Shown: piece by piece, positions 1 through 9,929 of the stretch
Position numbering within the stretch: the first letter of the stretch is position 1
Layout: each line of letters begins with the position of its first letter
DNA from: Entrophospora sp. SA101
Lineage: Eukaryota > Glomeromycota > Glomeromycetes > Entrophosporales > Entrophosporaceae
Assembly: GCA_958430865.1 (NCBI GenBank)
Contig: CAUDNR010004427.1
Coordinates: 1 to 24,507, forward strand
Reading direction: 5' to 3'
DNA length: 24,507 nucleotides
Made by a program: the position numbers and the translations under genes
Notes under the pieces: model-generated
The model's input: only the letters and a program-made list of their open reading frames with translations
Told to the model about the DNA's origin: nothing
Databases searched by the model: none

Positions 1-105
1 GAATGAAATCAAATTCCTAGAAATATTTATATGAATTTGATAGAAAGTATGCCGAGAAGAATAGAAGCTGTTATATCTAATAATGGACGGCCAACAAAGT
101 GTTGA
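1..105 (+). pseudogene. Tc1-like transposase, C-terminal fragment
   Basis: Frame 1 from base 1 reads E-stop-NQIPRNIYMNLIESMPRR and continues to a TGA at 103-105. The run LIESMPRRIEAVI followed by a Gly-Arg-Pro-Thr-Lys-Cys end is the usual C-terminus of Tc1-type DDE transposases, where a conserved Trp normally precedes the Asn-x-Ile-Pro motif. That Trp position is a TGA here (4-6), consistent with one G-to-A change of TGG, so the copy is dead. The catalytic DDE residues lie upstream of the window. The assignment rests on recalled family motifs and is fairly secure despite the short length. Confidence 0.8.
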
Positions 106-382
106 CTTGCATACAAATAAGTAAAATTTCGGGTGTAGTTATTATGTGCGGTTTTTTTTTTTTTTTGAGAAGTGGTATAAATATATACTTGCAAATAAAA
201 TCAAAATTTGAGATCATTTCCAAAAAATTATTTTTGGTCGAACATTACAAAAATTTGAAATCTTGCATACACATTCTTGAGAACTTTAATCACAATTGAT
301 GAAATTTATTTGTGTTTTATTATGTAAATTTTTGTGTAATTAATTGTTTTGTGGTGACCGAAACTTTTGTCCAGGGAGTGTA
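1..382 (+). mobile_element. 3' end of a Tc1/mariner-type DNA transposon
   Basis: The segment carries the last codons of a Tc1-type transposase (1-105), a short AT-rich 3' untranslated stretch, and what looks like the right terminal inverted repeat at about 350-382. There GACCGAAACTTTTGTCC leads to GGGAGTGTA and a TA, the target dinucleotide of this superfamily. The element reads on the plus strand, while the pseudogene beginning at 383 reads on the minus strand and loses its family-like sequence exactly at this repeat, so the element appears inserted into it. The left half of the element lies outside the window. What is seen is the transposase tail and the repeat; the insertion order is inferred. 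Confidence 0.75.
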
Positions 383-2116
383 TATCTAAGGTTGCTGGTA
401 TAATATTATCTAGTAGATCAATCATCATCCTATATTCAACATCTTTAGTTTTTTGAAAATTTTTTAATATATCCTCAGAAATTCCTAACCATGCATCATG
501 AGCTAATTGGAGAAGAAGATTAATTCGCCATGGTTTGGGCTTTTTTGCAAATTTTTTCTTTTCAAATACATCACAAAATAATTTCTTGAAGAAATCATAA
601 TATATAAGAACAACACATTCTCTTGAGTTCAAGGAAACATGAAATGGACCTAACATTGGAACAAAATTTTGTATCCAATCAATATCATTTATATTTAATT
701 AATTATTTAAATATAATGTAATAGCCTTTCTAATAAAAAGCTGTCCTGGATAGTCTGCTATTATAGGTATTGCATTTTTTTTTTATATATTCTAATAACC
801 TTTTTATGCTAGCTATCATTTTTATTGCTGACAAATAATCTTCCAAGGAATGAAGGCTTTGCTGCTTCGTGTTAATTATTTTCACTGATTCCATAGATCT
901 TTCTTCTTTCTTTTCTTCAATATTTTCATTATACATATGGATTGTTAAAAGCCCAATACAATCAAATTTTTTACCATCAATCATTTTATCTTTAACCCAT
1001 TGTATCTTCACATTATTATAACTTTTATCAAAAATTCCTCTATAATCATTAATAAGTTTTGAATTAATTAATGAATATTCAATATTATCTGGATTAAAAA
1101 TAGGTACATTTCAAAATTTGCAGGAACCACAGGAATATTTTCGATTTTTTTGACAACACATGTTGCCATATGTATTGCTGAAGATAATGATGTGGAATCA
1201 GGTCTTCTCCACTCATGAATTGAATGGTAATCATCAATATTAAAACAATGCATGTATTGAGTGTTGTTGAAAAAATACTCTTCTATTATTTTTTGATGAT
1301 TTTCAGCAACTTTCTTTTTGTAAGTTTGGATTGTTTTATAACAAGCTGAGATATTTGCATTTGATAAGGTGTCAAGTGCAGCAGCACTAGTTCCATTTGC
1401 TTCTAAATAAAGTCCAAGGTCTAATTTAAAATTATTTACGAATTTATTCCTTATGCCAGCTAAAAGATAACAAAAGCCAACAATAGATTTTTTGGCAGAC
1501 TCTTATTTGAATGTGTGCATCTTTCAGGAATTATTTTTTCTAATTCATTAAAAAATCCTTTCAATTTTGGTTTTTTTTCTTCAATTAATTTGCAAAAGTT
1601 TATAGGGTCCAATTCCATTGTCTCATTTGATTCATGTTGTTGTTTGAGAAGTATGTTTGTTAATAGTTCAATTTTATCTGCAAATGTCAAATTACTTTTT
1701 TCTAAGTTATTCTGGACTGTTAAAAAAACATTATTTGCATCAAACATGCTTTCAATTTCTTTATTTTTTTCTTCAATTTTCATTTCCAAATTTTCAATTT
1801 TTTGCATTAATAAACCAAAATCTTCTCTGGATAAAAGAACTCCATTTTCTGTGACATTAATCTTGATATTATTTGAAGAATTTTCATTGACATTCAATTG
1901 CTTACGTTTATAATATGCTACATACTTCATGTAGTGATTAGCACAAAGTTGTTCATTTAATCTTAAATAATTTATGCTTTCATAGTCTTGGTGTTCTCTT
2001 ATATTTTTAAACACATTGTCTGTTATAGTTCTGAAGTTAACATCTTCAGGATTTTTATCATTATTATCACAATTCTTGACTGCACAAGGACCAGAGTTTT
2101 TATTTCCACACATCAT
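383..2116 (-). pseudogene. Broken member of a probable multicopy family with a C2CH zinc-finger-like N-terminus
   Basis: Translation begins with an ATG at 2116. The first 218 residues contain C-x4-C spacing after MMCGNKN, then about 45 residues later LCANHY (C-x2-H), which together resemble a C2CH (THAP-like) zinc finger. A coiled-coil stretch rich in Glu/Lys follows (1730-1800). The reading then continues only by changing frame near 1485 (VGFCYLLAGIRNKF), near 1095 (after VVPANFEMY) and near 775 at a homopolymer (ADYPGQLFIRKAITLYL), and it crosses an in-frame TAA near 705. The last part (656-383) contains MLGPFHVSLNSRE and the run KPKPWRINLLLQLAHDAWL. At 382 it runs into a Tc1-type inverted repeat. 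I recall such sequences as highly repeated in Rhizophagus genomes, but function is unknown; they could be transposon-derived. At least three frameshifts, a stop and an insertion make it a pseudogene. Confidence 0.7.
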
Positions 2117-2202
2117 TGTAGAATTTAATCAGCAAATGTTTTGAAGGATTAAAATTTTATTTTTATTAAGTAGTATAAAATATATAGTATAGTGATATTG
2201 AA

Positions 2203-2282
2203 TAATCAATGGTTAATAGTCAATGGTTAATAGTTAATAGTAAACGGTTATAATAATAGTTAATAGTTAATAAGTCAATAGA
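2203..2282. repeat. TTAATAGT-type imperfect tandem repeat
   Basis: About ten imperfect copies of an eight-to-ten-base unit (GGTTAATAGT, AGTTAATAGT, AGTCAATGGT and variants) follow one another just upstream of the pseudogene start at 2116. It looks like ordinary expansion of a short AT-rich unit; no coding or structural role is visible. Confidence 0.8.
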
Positions 2283-2840
2283 TTTTATTTTTAATTAAAT
2301 TTTTATAGGATTTCTTTCTTATTTATAATTTTTTTAATACCGAAGTTGATAAATAAATAGACTTGAGAGTCAAATTAGAATTAAAAATAGTTCTTCCTTT
2401 TGGATATTATTATTAAAGAGCGAAACACGTAAAATTTTCGGTTTTATAGATCGGCCGAAATTTCTATTTTTAGCAGTGATCACACACTCGTTTTTGTCAC
2501 ATTTTTTTTCAATTATTAATCATCTGTGCAACTTCCTCTTGCACAAATATTTTTATAAGACTTGATTAAGCATGTAACAATATGTACCACTTGATATGAG
2601 AATAAATCAAGAAAATGAATTAAAAGCCGAAGAAATTATAAATAATTACTCTCTGGAAAAATTAGCTGACATTTTTTATTACAAAAGTTTATTCTTTAAA
2701 TAACCATTTGAGGAATTGTGATACACTTCCAAAAGAGTCAATGATGGTGATAATGACGGTGATAATGATAATGACGGAAACATTTATAAATGAAACGGCG
2801 ATAGAATTTGAATACCAATTTTCCTTTGAATTATTGAATC
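2283..2840. other. Intergenic stretch, no supported gene
   Basis: AT-rich sequence between the pseudogene and the first membrane-protein ORF. An imperfect inverted repeat (AAATTTTCGG with CCGAAATTT) lies near 2432-2468. A 35-codon ATG ORF at 2596-2703 encodes MRINQENELKAEEIINNYSL and ends FFK; it has fair amino-acid composition but no splice donor before its stop and no recognisable motif, so it is recorded here as a possible upstream ORF of the next gene rather than as a gene. Confidence 0.5.
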
Positions 2841-3431
2841 ATGAAAAAACTCTTGATACTTTTAGAAGTCAATCTATTTATTGTCAACACGAAAGCAGCA
2901 CCGTTTATTGATAATGAAGATTTTCGGGGAGACAACTTACTTGATACGTTGTTATCATTATTTTTGCCGTTATTTATTTATCTTTCTTCCTCGAAAGATT
3001 TAGGAGCCAGACGCTTCGCATTAGTTACGAGGCTTATTGTAAGATCTTTTGTAAATGTATATGTAACATTCATAGTAATTTACTCTTTTTTGGTTCTTGA
3101 AAGCAAGGTTGAGAATAATACTACTTGGACGATAATGTTTCTATGCTATAGTGTTATAAGTTTCGTGCTCTTAATAATTGTAATAGTTGAAGAAGAAGTT
3201 AGAACTAAACCCCGAATAAGAGCAGGAATATATAATTTAAAAGAAAATGAGGAAATTAAAGAAAATGATATGGGAATTGAAATTAATCAATTAGAAGAAA
3301 ATAAGGAAATTGAAGCTACTAATCTCGAAAAAAATTCCAAGGAAGATAACAGCAATAGGTATTTTGATTTTTCAATTTTAGTTTATAAGACTAATATTAA
3401 TACAGTCAAACCTTGTCACAACGGATGCTAA
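2841..3431 (+). CDS. Hypothetical membrane protein with acidic tail, 196 residues
   Basis: I do not recognise this protein. It opens with MKKLLILLEVNLFIVNTKAA, which looks like a signal peptide or signal anchor. Three hydrophobic spans follow at about residues 33-49, 65-86 and 96-116, then a charged C-terminal half rich in Glu, Lys and Asn (residues 117-170) that would face one side of the membrane. No catalytic motif is visible. The chosen ATG is the one placing the hydrophobic leader at the N-terminus; an overlapping frame from 2708 is lower quality. The last ten or so residues (from codon 187, NTVKPCHNGC) and the stop lie inside a pogo-type MITE beginning at 3401, so the native C-terminus was probably replaced or the reading is a decayed gene. 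Whether it is expressed cannot be told from sequence. Confidence 0.45.
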   Translation: MKKLLILLEVNLFIVNTKAAPFIDNEDFRGDNLLDTLLSLFLPLFIYLSSSKDLGARRFALVTRLIVRSFVNVYVTFIVIYSFLVLESKVENNTTWTIMFLCYSVISFVLLIIVIVEEEVRTKPRIRAGIYNLKENEEIKENDMGIEINQLEENKEIEATNLEKNSKEDNSNRYFDFSILVYKTNINTVKPCHNGC

Positions 3432-3522
3432 TGGATTTTATATGTGAAGCAAAAAATTTTAAATCCGTCATAGCGCGAATTTAATTATGATTCATTGTGA
3501 CAAGATCTGCTGCTGCTGTATA
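3401..3522. mobile_element. Small pogo/Tigger-type MITE
   Basis: The left end reads TACAGTCAAACCTTGTCACA followed by ACGGAT. The right end, reverse-complemented, gives a degenerate version (CTTGTCACAATGAAT after a mutated AGCAGATCT stretch), and both sides are bounded by TA. An internal TTTTAAATCCGTCATAGCGC segment repeats the subterminal motif. The left end closely matches the element at 22436-22612 (CAGTCAAACCTCGTCACAAC). Pogo-type elements use TA target sites and CAGT-starting repeats. No transposase is encoded. It overlaps the 3' end of the membrane-protein ORF. Confidence 0.7.
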
Positions 3523-3682
3523 TAATGAGCAAGCAACTTATTAAATTTACATTTTTTATTTTAGTAATAATAATAGGCAGATAGATTATTTAATAATTCC
3601 CATATATATAATATATATACCTCTCAAAACATGCTTAGTTTTAGCTTTTCTGGGCAAAAATTATGATAAAGTCACGTCTGAG

Positions 3683-4075
3683 ATGTTATCATGGATCATC
3701 ATTTTTTTAATAATATCATTAGTTGGTTCGTTAGGAATAGTTAAGTATAGCCTTGAAATGAAAAGTAAAAATGCTTTGAAAGGATTTTTGCAAAGATATA
3801 AATACAATGATCAAGTTGATCACCATGAACAACATAAACGGAATAATTACGTTTGGATATTCTACAGTCTTTTCACTACCCTAGTATTATTTTCACATCT
3901 TCTACTTTATTTAGAAATCACCTTCTGGTTTAAGTTGAATAGTTATTTCAATAAATTATTGTGGAGTGGATTAGCATTAGATGCTACTGTAGTAAGTTTG
4001 GACGCTTTGGAAGGATATGAAGATGACACTCAAGTTTCACCAGAAGTAGAACGACGAATAAAAGAAATAGCATAA
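3683..4075 (+). CDS. Hypothetical small membrane protein, 130 residues
   Basis: The family is not recognised. An N-terminal hydrophobic span (residues 3-20, IIIFLIISLVGSLGIV) is followed by a basic loop (21-55) containing His-rich DHHEQHKR, a second clear transmembrane span (56-79) and a third, weaker hydrophobic or amphipathic segment (84-106). The tail is acidic (GYEDDTQVSPEVE). The ATG at 3683 starts directly with the first span; an ATG at 3663 is in another frame. It lies 250 bp downstream of another membrane-protein ORF on the same strand, and an ATATATA-rich stretch precedes it (about 3600-3620). It has no visible break, so it may be a real small gene, but no homology is claimed. Confidence 0.45.
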   Translation: MLSWIIIFLIISLVGSLGIVKYSLEMKSKNALKGFLQRYKYNDQVDHHEQHKRNNYVWIFYSLFTTLVLFSHLLLYLEITFWFKLNSYFNKLLWSGLALDATVVSLDALEGYEDDTQVSPEVERRIKEIA

Positions 4076-7000
4076 CAATTTTATATATAATTTTTTACTA
4101 AACTTCGAAAATACTATATATTTAGGTAAATATAATATAATGAAAATACATATATATTGTTACTTTGGCTTTTGAAAAACAAACTCGACCTCGTGTTCCA
4201 ACGTGAATTATCATCTTGGTTTTTCTCCACTATGGCATTCTTTTGATATTATCATGAACTACTTATTAGATGATTTCTAATATTTTCTGAATATTGAGAT
4301 ATGTTTATTGACAAAAGGATATGAATGATCCCAGCAATGGAAAGTTCTTTTGTTAGATATGGTTCTCATCTGCTCATATTTTTTATTGCCCCCATCATCC
4401 ATTGCTTCGAATTGTACCATCGAGAAAATAGATTTTTTTTGTTTAGAGAGAAACTCGGCAAGTTTTTCTTTTGGATCAACCACAAGCACGACCTATTTCT
4501 AAAAAATCAACATTTCATTCAGTAAAACTGTTACATTTATTATTTCTTCATATATAATAAATTTTATTCCTTTTTAATTAATTGTCAGTTATTTTGACAA
4601 GACTATTACTACCTTTTGACTTTTTTGTGACCTATTAGTCACATAAAAGTATTCCATTGGGTTTATAATGCAAATCATATTTGTATTGAATGGAATATGT
4701 TAATCAATCTCATTTAGTCACTTTAGGCTCTAAATACTCAACCATTATTAAATACCAAATGACCATGATAAATATGATCATGATTCTGGAGAAAGGTGTT
4801 CATATTTATCATGAAAGGATGTCTTGCAAATCCGATACAAATCTGAGAAGAACTTGTGAAGAGCGTGTATGCGGTTTGCAGTTTCTGTTTAATGTTATGT
4901 TCGTTGGTGCCGTGTCTATAGATTTCAACTATATATGAAAAGTAGATAAGCATATTTATAATAAGCAAAGTAATCTATAAGGAAAAAACATACTTATCAT
5001 CATCATCCACTTCCCATCCATCTATTGTAGCGGTATTGGGGTAAGCATAGTTCAACAATGTAATGCAATTCTTTTATTTTCTTCTGATTTCTCAAATTTC
5101 TGAACATCCGTTCTCAATAAGCTTCGTGACTCGCATAATTATCGAAAGATAATTGAAAAATATATAGCAAAGAATAATTGGAAAAAGAATTAATCAACTT
5201 TCTTATGGGAGAGATAATGTGATGGAATATACTTCTTGGCATAATTGGATAGCAGTAATAGATAGAGAACTTAAGGACAACAGCATCAACAGATAATTAA
5301 TGTAAACAATTACATCCAAAGCTAAAAGGGAATTGAAAAATCTATGGCAAAAAAAAAGATTCTTTGGCCATTGATGAATTCCATCATGCATTATCCCATC
5401 CATAAACTGATCGTTGTGCTGCTAAAGGCTTGACCAGAAGAGTATCCTCGTGTTATTTGCAATGAGAGAAGGAGAACGTACAATATGTAAATATGATTGT
5501 ATTATTTTTATTAAATACCATACCACACTAAAAATGGTCAGGGAGTATTAGAAACGCACTGCACCAAAAGATTCCTTGATTGTGTTAATCATAAATCATA
5601 AAATCGAATTGTGAATAAATTTTATTTACAATTACCCAACTGGAAGGTTATATGAATAATTTGGACATGAGAGATTACGAATCATAATAATAATATTAAT
5701 AATATGCAATATAAAAAATTACAAAATGTCTATGTTGGAAATTTGGTGAAGAATAAACAATAACCTTGTAGTTTGAAATACACATAGACTGGTCGATATT
5801 AATACGCAATGCAGAACGGACATTGCATAGTGTATAAGACAGGTTTGGTTAGGTACAGGTTTTAATTTTGAAAAAAAGAATGCTAAAATTCTAAATCACT
5901 AGAGTTTGACCATGATGAATCGATGTTGAAGTTGTTTGTAATTTTTATTTTCAATTTCAAGATTTATATTAATAATTTATTAGTGAAAGGGTGCACACCA
6001 TGAAGTGAAGCGGATCCTTTTTTTTCAAAAAATGTTGTTCAACCTACAAATAGGGCTTCTATTCGTAATACAATATTTTGTTTCATAATACATCTCAATC
6101 TTAATCCAAATTATTCGTTTGATCCGTTTGACCCAGGTAAAATCTTATCTTTGATGCAATTCAAATACTCAAATTAATTACGAATCAATCATCTGTTTGA
6201 TTCGGACAATCATTATTCGAATAGAAAGACACGCGAATCATGAATCTGGTGAAATCCTAGCCTAAATAGTGACGAGGACAACTCTTGACACGTAAATTGC
6301 GATCCAGATCATTCGCAACCACTTTCTTTGGAATGAAAACTAGTAAAGAACATTTGATACCAAATGTGATGAAATTATAACAGAATGTACTTACCTTATG
6401 AACAAAATAAAATTTCTTTTGCTAGTAGACATTTACTATTAATTATATTATCTCTGCTATTATATTTTTTTTTGAAGGTAAAGCTTGAATTTAAAGATGT
6501 AAAGCACTAAAAGCATCCTAGAAATAAGGTATTCTGCTGTATTTAATGATAAATAGTCTTTACATGATATACATCTATGTCACAAAAGTTTACCATAAAG
6601 ATCTATCTGAAAATGGAAGCTCTGAGTCGTTGTTGGAAACTGTTGGAAGAAGGAAATGAAAAATTTGCTTAATTCAAATATAATTAATTATCAGACAATA
6701 ATATCTTAAGAAACAACAACTTCATTTTATCAATGGTGTTCACCCTTGTGATTTATAAAAATACATCAATCATCTATATAAATTAAACACTTGCCTGATC
6801 TGTTAGGAACAAATCTAGATGGTAATGGCTCTATATCATATCATTATTATTATTGACATTAGAGTTAATATTATTGATGTTGATATTTGGTATTATTGGT
6901 TTGATTGATTGAATTATTGTTACTATTGTGAGAGTAAATGTTTAGTTGTGATTTGTGCTTAATAATAAAGTCCTTTGAAATGCCAATCAAATGATCGAGT

Positions 7001-7235
7001 TGTTTGATTTCACAAATTATGGCAACTTTGTGACATTGAAACGTGATTTCAGATCATTCTTTTTTTTTAATGGGTAATTTTGTGGACCCTGTAAAATATC
7101 CATCCAATTGGTAATTTCTATTTGTAATCAATATTAACAATATTATTATTGTTTATTGTTTATTGTTTATAATTGGGGGGGTTTTTTTTTTTTGTGAGAG
7201 CAATTTTTAAAAAAAAATTTATTAAGAGAGAGAAT
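4076..7235. other. Long non-coding stretch with decayed material
   Basis: No intact gene can be supported. Around 5107-5195 the plus strand reads TSVLNKLRDSHNYRKIIEKY before a stop, and around 5315-5460 further coding-like patches appear in changing frames (KIYGKKKDSLAIDEFHHAL), suggesting an old pseudogene of unknown family. The rest is AT-rich sequence with small hairpins, such as TGTGAC/GTCACA near 4627-4645. No tRNA-like folds or complete transposon ends were seen. Confidence 0.5.
6181..6204. repeat. Short inverted repeat CGAATCAA/TTGATTCG
   Basis: CGAATCAA at 6181-6188 is complementary to TTGATTCG at 6197-6204 around an eight-base loop. Further GATTCG/CGAATC-like words lie near 6215 and 6236, so the surrounding 6100-6250 may be a decayed repeat unit. 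Function is unknown. Confidence 0.5.
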
Positions 7236-7870
7236 TTACAACATTCAAGATGGCCTTTGTAGCCACCCATACCATTGACGCACTATTGCAATGCAATAGT
7301 GTAGAGAGGGATAAAACCCAATGCGCGATTGGGTACTTGTTTACGCGTTGAAATCCTCATTAGTGTATGGAACTATACGGGGCCCTTTGAATGGGCGGCT
7401 TGTAAGACGAACCTCTTAGGGACTCGGCCCCCGTAGTTTAACTATGCTGATACCTACCTTCATAAAATCAGCACAGAAAGATTATTTTGGGAGTTATTGC
7501 ATGGATTAAGGCATGAAATATTCACGTTTTTACTGTGGTGGGGCAAGTTTATAGTTATTCGAAACGCGAAAACTATGGCCTCTGTGCTCATAGGAATGGT
7601 TTTTACGTGATTTATCGATTGCTGTGTGTATTAACTCTCGCTGCGATTAGTTACAAACATAGTACCTCTTCCCCCAAAACAACTTCTCAACTAGTGTTGG
7701 AATTTTTTTTTTTTTTTTTGTGGTCATTTACCACGTTCCAACACTGCATCAACTAGTCGTATCAATTCTGCATGGTATTTATTTAATATCACCTTGCTGT
7801 GGTAAAAAATAAGTGTGATGCAATTAGTTGTTATACCAAAAATTTATTATTTAAATTAATTATCTATATG
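7236..7870. repeat. GC-richer structured repeat block, probable transposon 3' region
   Basis: This block is clearly richer in G+C than its surroundings and has no long ORF. It contains a ten-base stem with one-base loop (CACTATTGCA 7281-7290 / TGCAATAGTG 7292-7301), a seven-base stem with GCGCG loop (ACCCAAT 7316-7322 / ATTGGGT 7328-7334), a GCCC/GGGC pairing near 7382-7395 and a large hairpin at 7693-7745. It is preceded by homopolymer T and A runs near 7184-7220. I have the impression this sequence recurs in Rhizophagus genomes, perhaps as the 3' region of a LINE-like element, but no reverse transcriptase is present here to prove it. A structured non-coding RNA is the alternative. Confidence 0.5.
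7688..7757. repeat. Hairpin with AGTGTTGGAA arms flanked by CAACTAGT direct repeats
   Basis: AGTGTTGGAA at 7693-7702 pairs with TTCCAACACT at 7736-7745. Inside, after a run of 17 T, is a second stem GTGGT (7720-7724) / ACCAC (7730-7734). The eight bases CAACTAGT occur directly repeated at 7688-7695 and 7750-7757. It could be a tiny palindromic insertion or a structural module of the larger block around it. Confidence 0.6.
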
Positions 7871-9929
7871 TATATGAATACAGCTAAGTGTTAATTGTAA
7901 TTAACTATTTTCATAAATAATTTCACAAATGGTTATCGTGGGTGATTATTAATACTCTATTATTTCATTTATTCATTAATAATAAAAGGGGAATTTGGAG
8001 GAGGTGTCTTGCCGCCACCATCAAAGACGATAAATTGGCTTATTACGATTTATAAGGATACCTACTGCAAATCAAAAACTGGCAATCGGTGATGATATCC
8101 TGTAAACCTTTTCACACCCAATTCTAAAGCATCTGAAAGTAATCTTCGTATGCATATGTCCCGGGAATGCAGTCGTGGGGTAAGTAGATTATGAATAATA
8201 TCAATAAAATTCAAAAATCGTGACGATTGTTACAATTTTTATTCTTATGTTCACGAAACTCTGCAAAGCCACGAACTTGGTGACTTTCGCCTCTTCAAAG
8301 TAGTTTTGGAAGACTTTCTCCTACAATAATACTCGCTTGGCACAAGAAACTAGAATTACTAGGTCTTTGGAAAACAACGAGAAACAGAAAGTCAAACTAC
8401 TGAGCAGACATTGATTGATGAACCCAAAAAATCGATATTCAACAGAAAGAATTAGAATTAAAAAACGAAGAAAAAATTAGTTGAAAAAGCATATAATAAA
8501 AGGTGACTTGGCTTCTGCGGACGAAAAGAAAATTATATTTCCCAGATCTGTGGAACGGAAACTTGGGCGCGCTCCTTGCTTCGTAAGTCTCGTGAAATAT
8601 GAGACTTGGAGAGGGTTTATTTAGTGGGAACGCTAAGGAGATATTAAGCGTGCTTATCTCCTCCTTTCCCTGCTTGCTGTCTTTCCCACAAACGAAAGAA
8701 CACAAGTATTCTTTGTATGAGGTTTTTTTTTGGTTATCTTCTGATTTGGCAAATTTGATTAAAAAATTTATTCATGCTTGCATAACGTCTTGAAAGTTGT
8801 GCACTTATGTCAGATGTCAAGTATCACATGTATATTAACTATTCGTTATCATTGCATTGGTAACATGCAGTTTCTCAAGATCGTGTTCATTTATTTCAAG
8901 CCACGTTGAAGTTAATTTGCAACCATACAAATAGCACCTACTTGTTCATTTACGCATTCAGAATAAGTTCAGCAAGGCGGGTTCCTAACCGCAATCCTAC
9001 CCGAATATTTGTAATTATTTCAGACATCTTAACCATTTAAAACACTTAATTTTATTTCAAAAATTCATTAATTTTGATAAATTTTGTAAATACTTAACAA
9101 ATCACAGTGTCTATTAATTCTGAAAATAGTTTCCTAATCCTAATGTGAAGTTAATTCATAGTATTATGTTCGTATCAAATAATGATTTGTGTTGTAGGTG
9201 ATAATAATATTAGTGGTGGTATGGTGGTATTAATTGTGTTTTCATTAATTACCATGTTAAAGATTTTCCGATATCGCGTATATAATTAATATTGGCACAA
9301 TTAAATTTTTTGACAAACGAAAAAATTATCAAAGTTACAATTAATATTTTAATTATTATATTTTATCTATATATACAGTTCACTCTAACGAACACTAAGT
9401 AAAATTTCTATAACAAACTTCACTTTTGCTCCAATTCATTTTTTATAATTAACTTCCCTCTGCAACGAAAAGTTACATATAGGGATGGAAGGTTCATTAT
9501 TATTATAGAGAAAGATCTCCCAATTATATATTTACGTCAATACGACTATATTAATATTTGATATGGGAAAAACCAACTATGCAGACGCGTGTAATTTTGG
9601 TGCAGAAAACTGTAACCCCCTTTCTCAAAATCATGACGGTTAGTTACTGCCGTCCACACTCCATATTATTAAATAGAGGTATATTTATTTATTATTTAAA
9701 AAAAAAACCACAAGTCAACAAAATAAAAACAAAACAAATAAACGGAATAAAAAAAAAAACAAAAGAAATTAAATCTATAAAAAATATGAATTCACCAAAT
9801 GAAAATATAAAGTTTATAATGTTGGATGTCTTCCTTATTCCCGTTTTTCTTCTTCTTTCTTCTATAAGCAATTTCAAAGCCTGTGGACAGCATTCACTCA
9901 TTAAATGCCGTTAATTAATTAACTTTGAA
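7871..9929. other. Non-coding AT-rich stretch
   Basis: No gene is supported. A seven-base perfect stem AAGTCTC (8585-8591) / GAGACTT (8601-8607) lies in a somewhat GC-richer patch (8515-8700) that also has a GGAGAT/ATCTCC pairing near 8637-8664; open frames there on both strands lack protein-like character. Near 9690-9780 there are runs of A interrupted by AC. Nothing resembling a tRNA or transposon end was found. Confidence 0.5.

Noticed and set aside
4277..4525. Overlapping frames on both strands near 4300-4520
   Set aside because: The minus-strand frame lacks an ATG, has a stop directly before its first codon and shows no motif; the plus-strand frame is its complement.
4690..4968. Frames on both strands near 4700-4960
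   Set aside because: No conserved motif or splice support; probably chance.
8439..8793. Overlapping frames on both strands near 8440-8790
   Set aside because: The composition is not protein-like; the patch is better explained by inverted repeats.
8970..9005. tRNA-like GGTTC word
   Set aside because: No acceptor, D or anticodon stems can be paired around it.
9558..9914. 118-residue plus-strand frame
   Set aside because: Lys/Ile-rich reading of A runs, partly facing the rRNA fragment; no motif.
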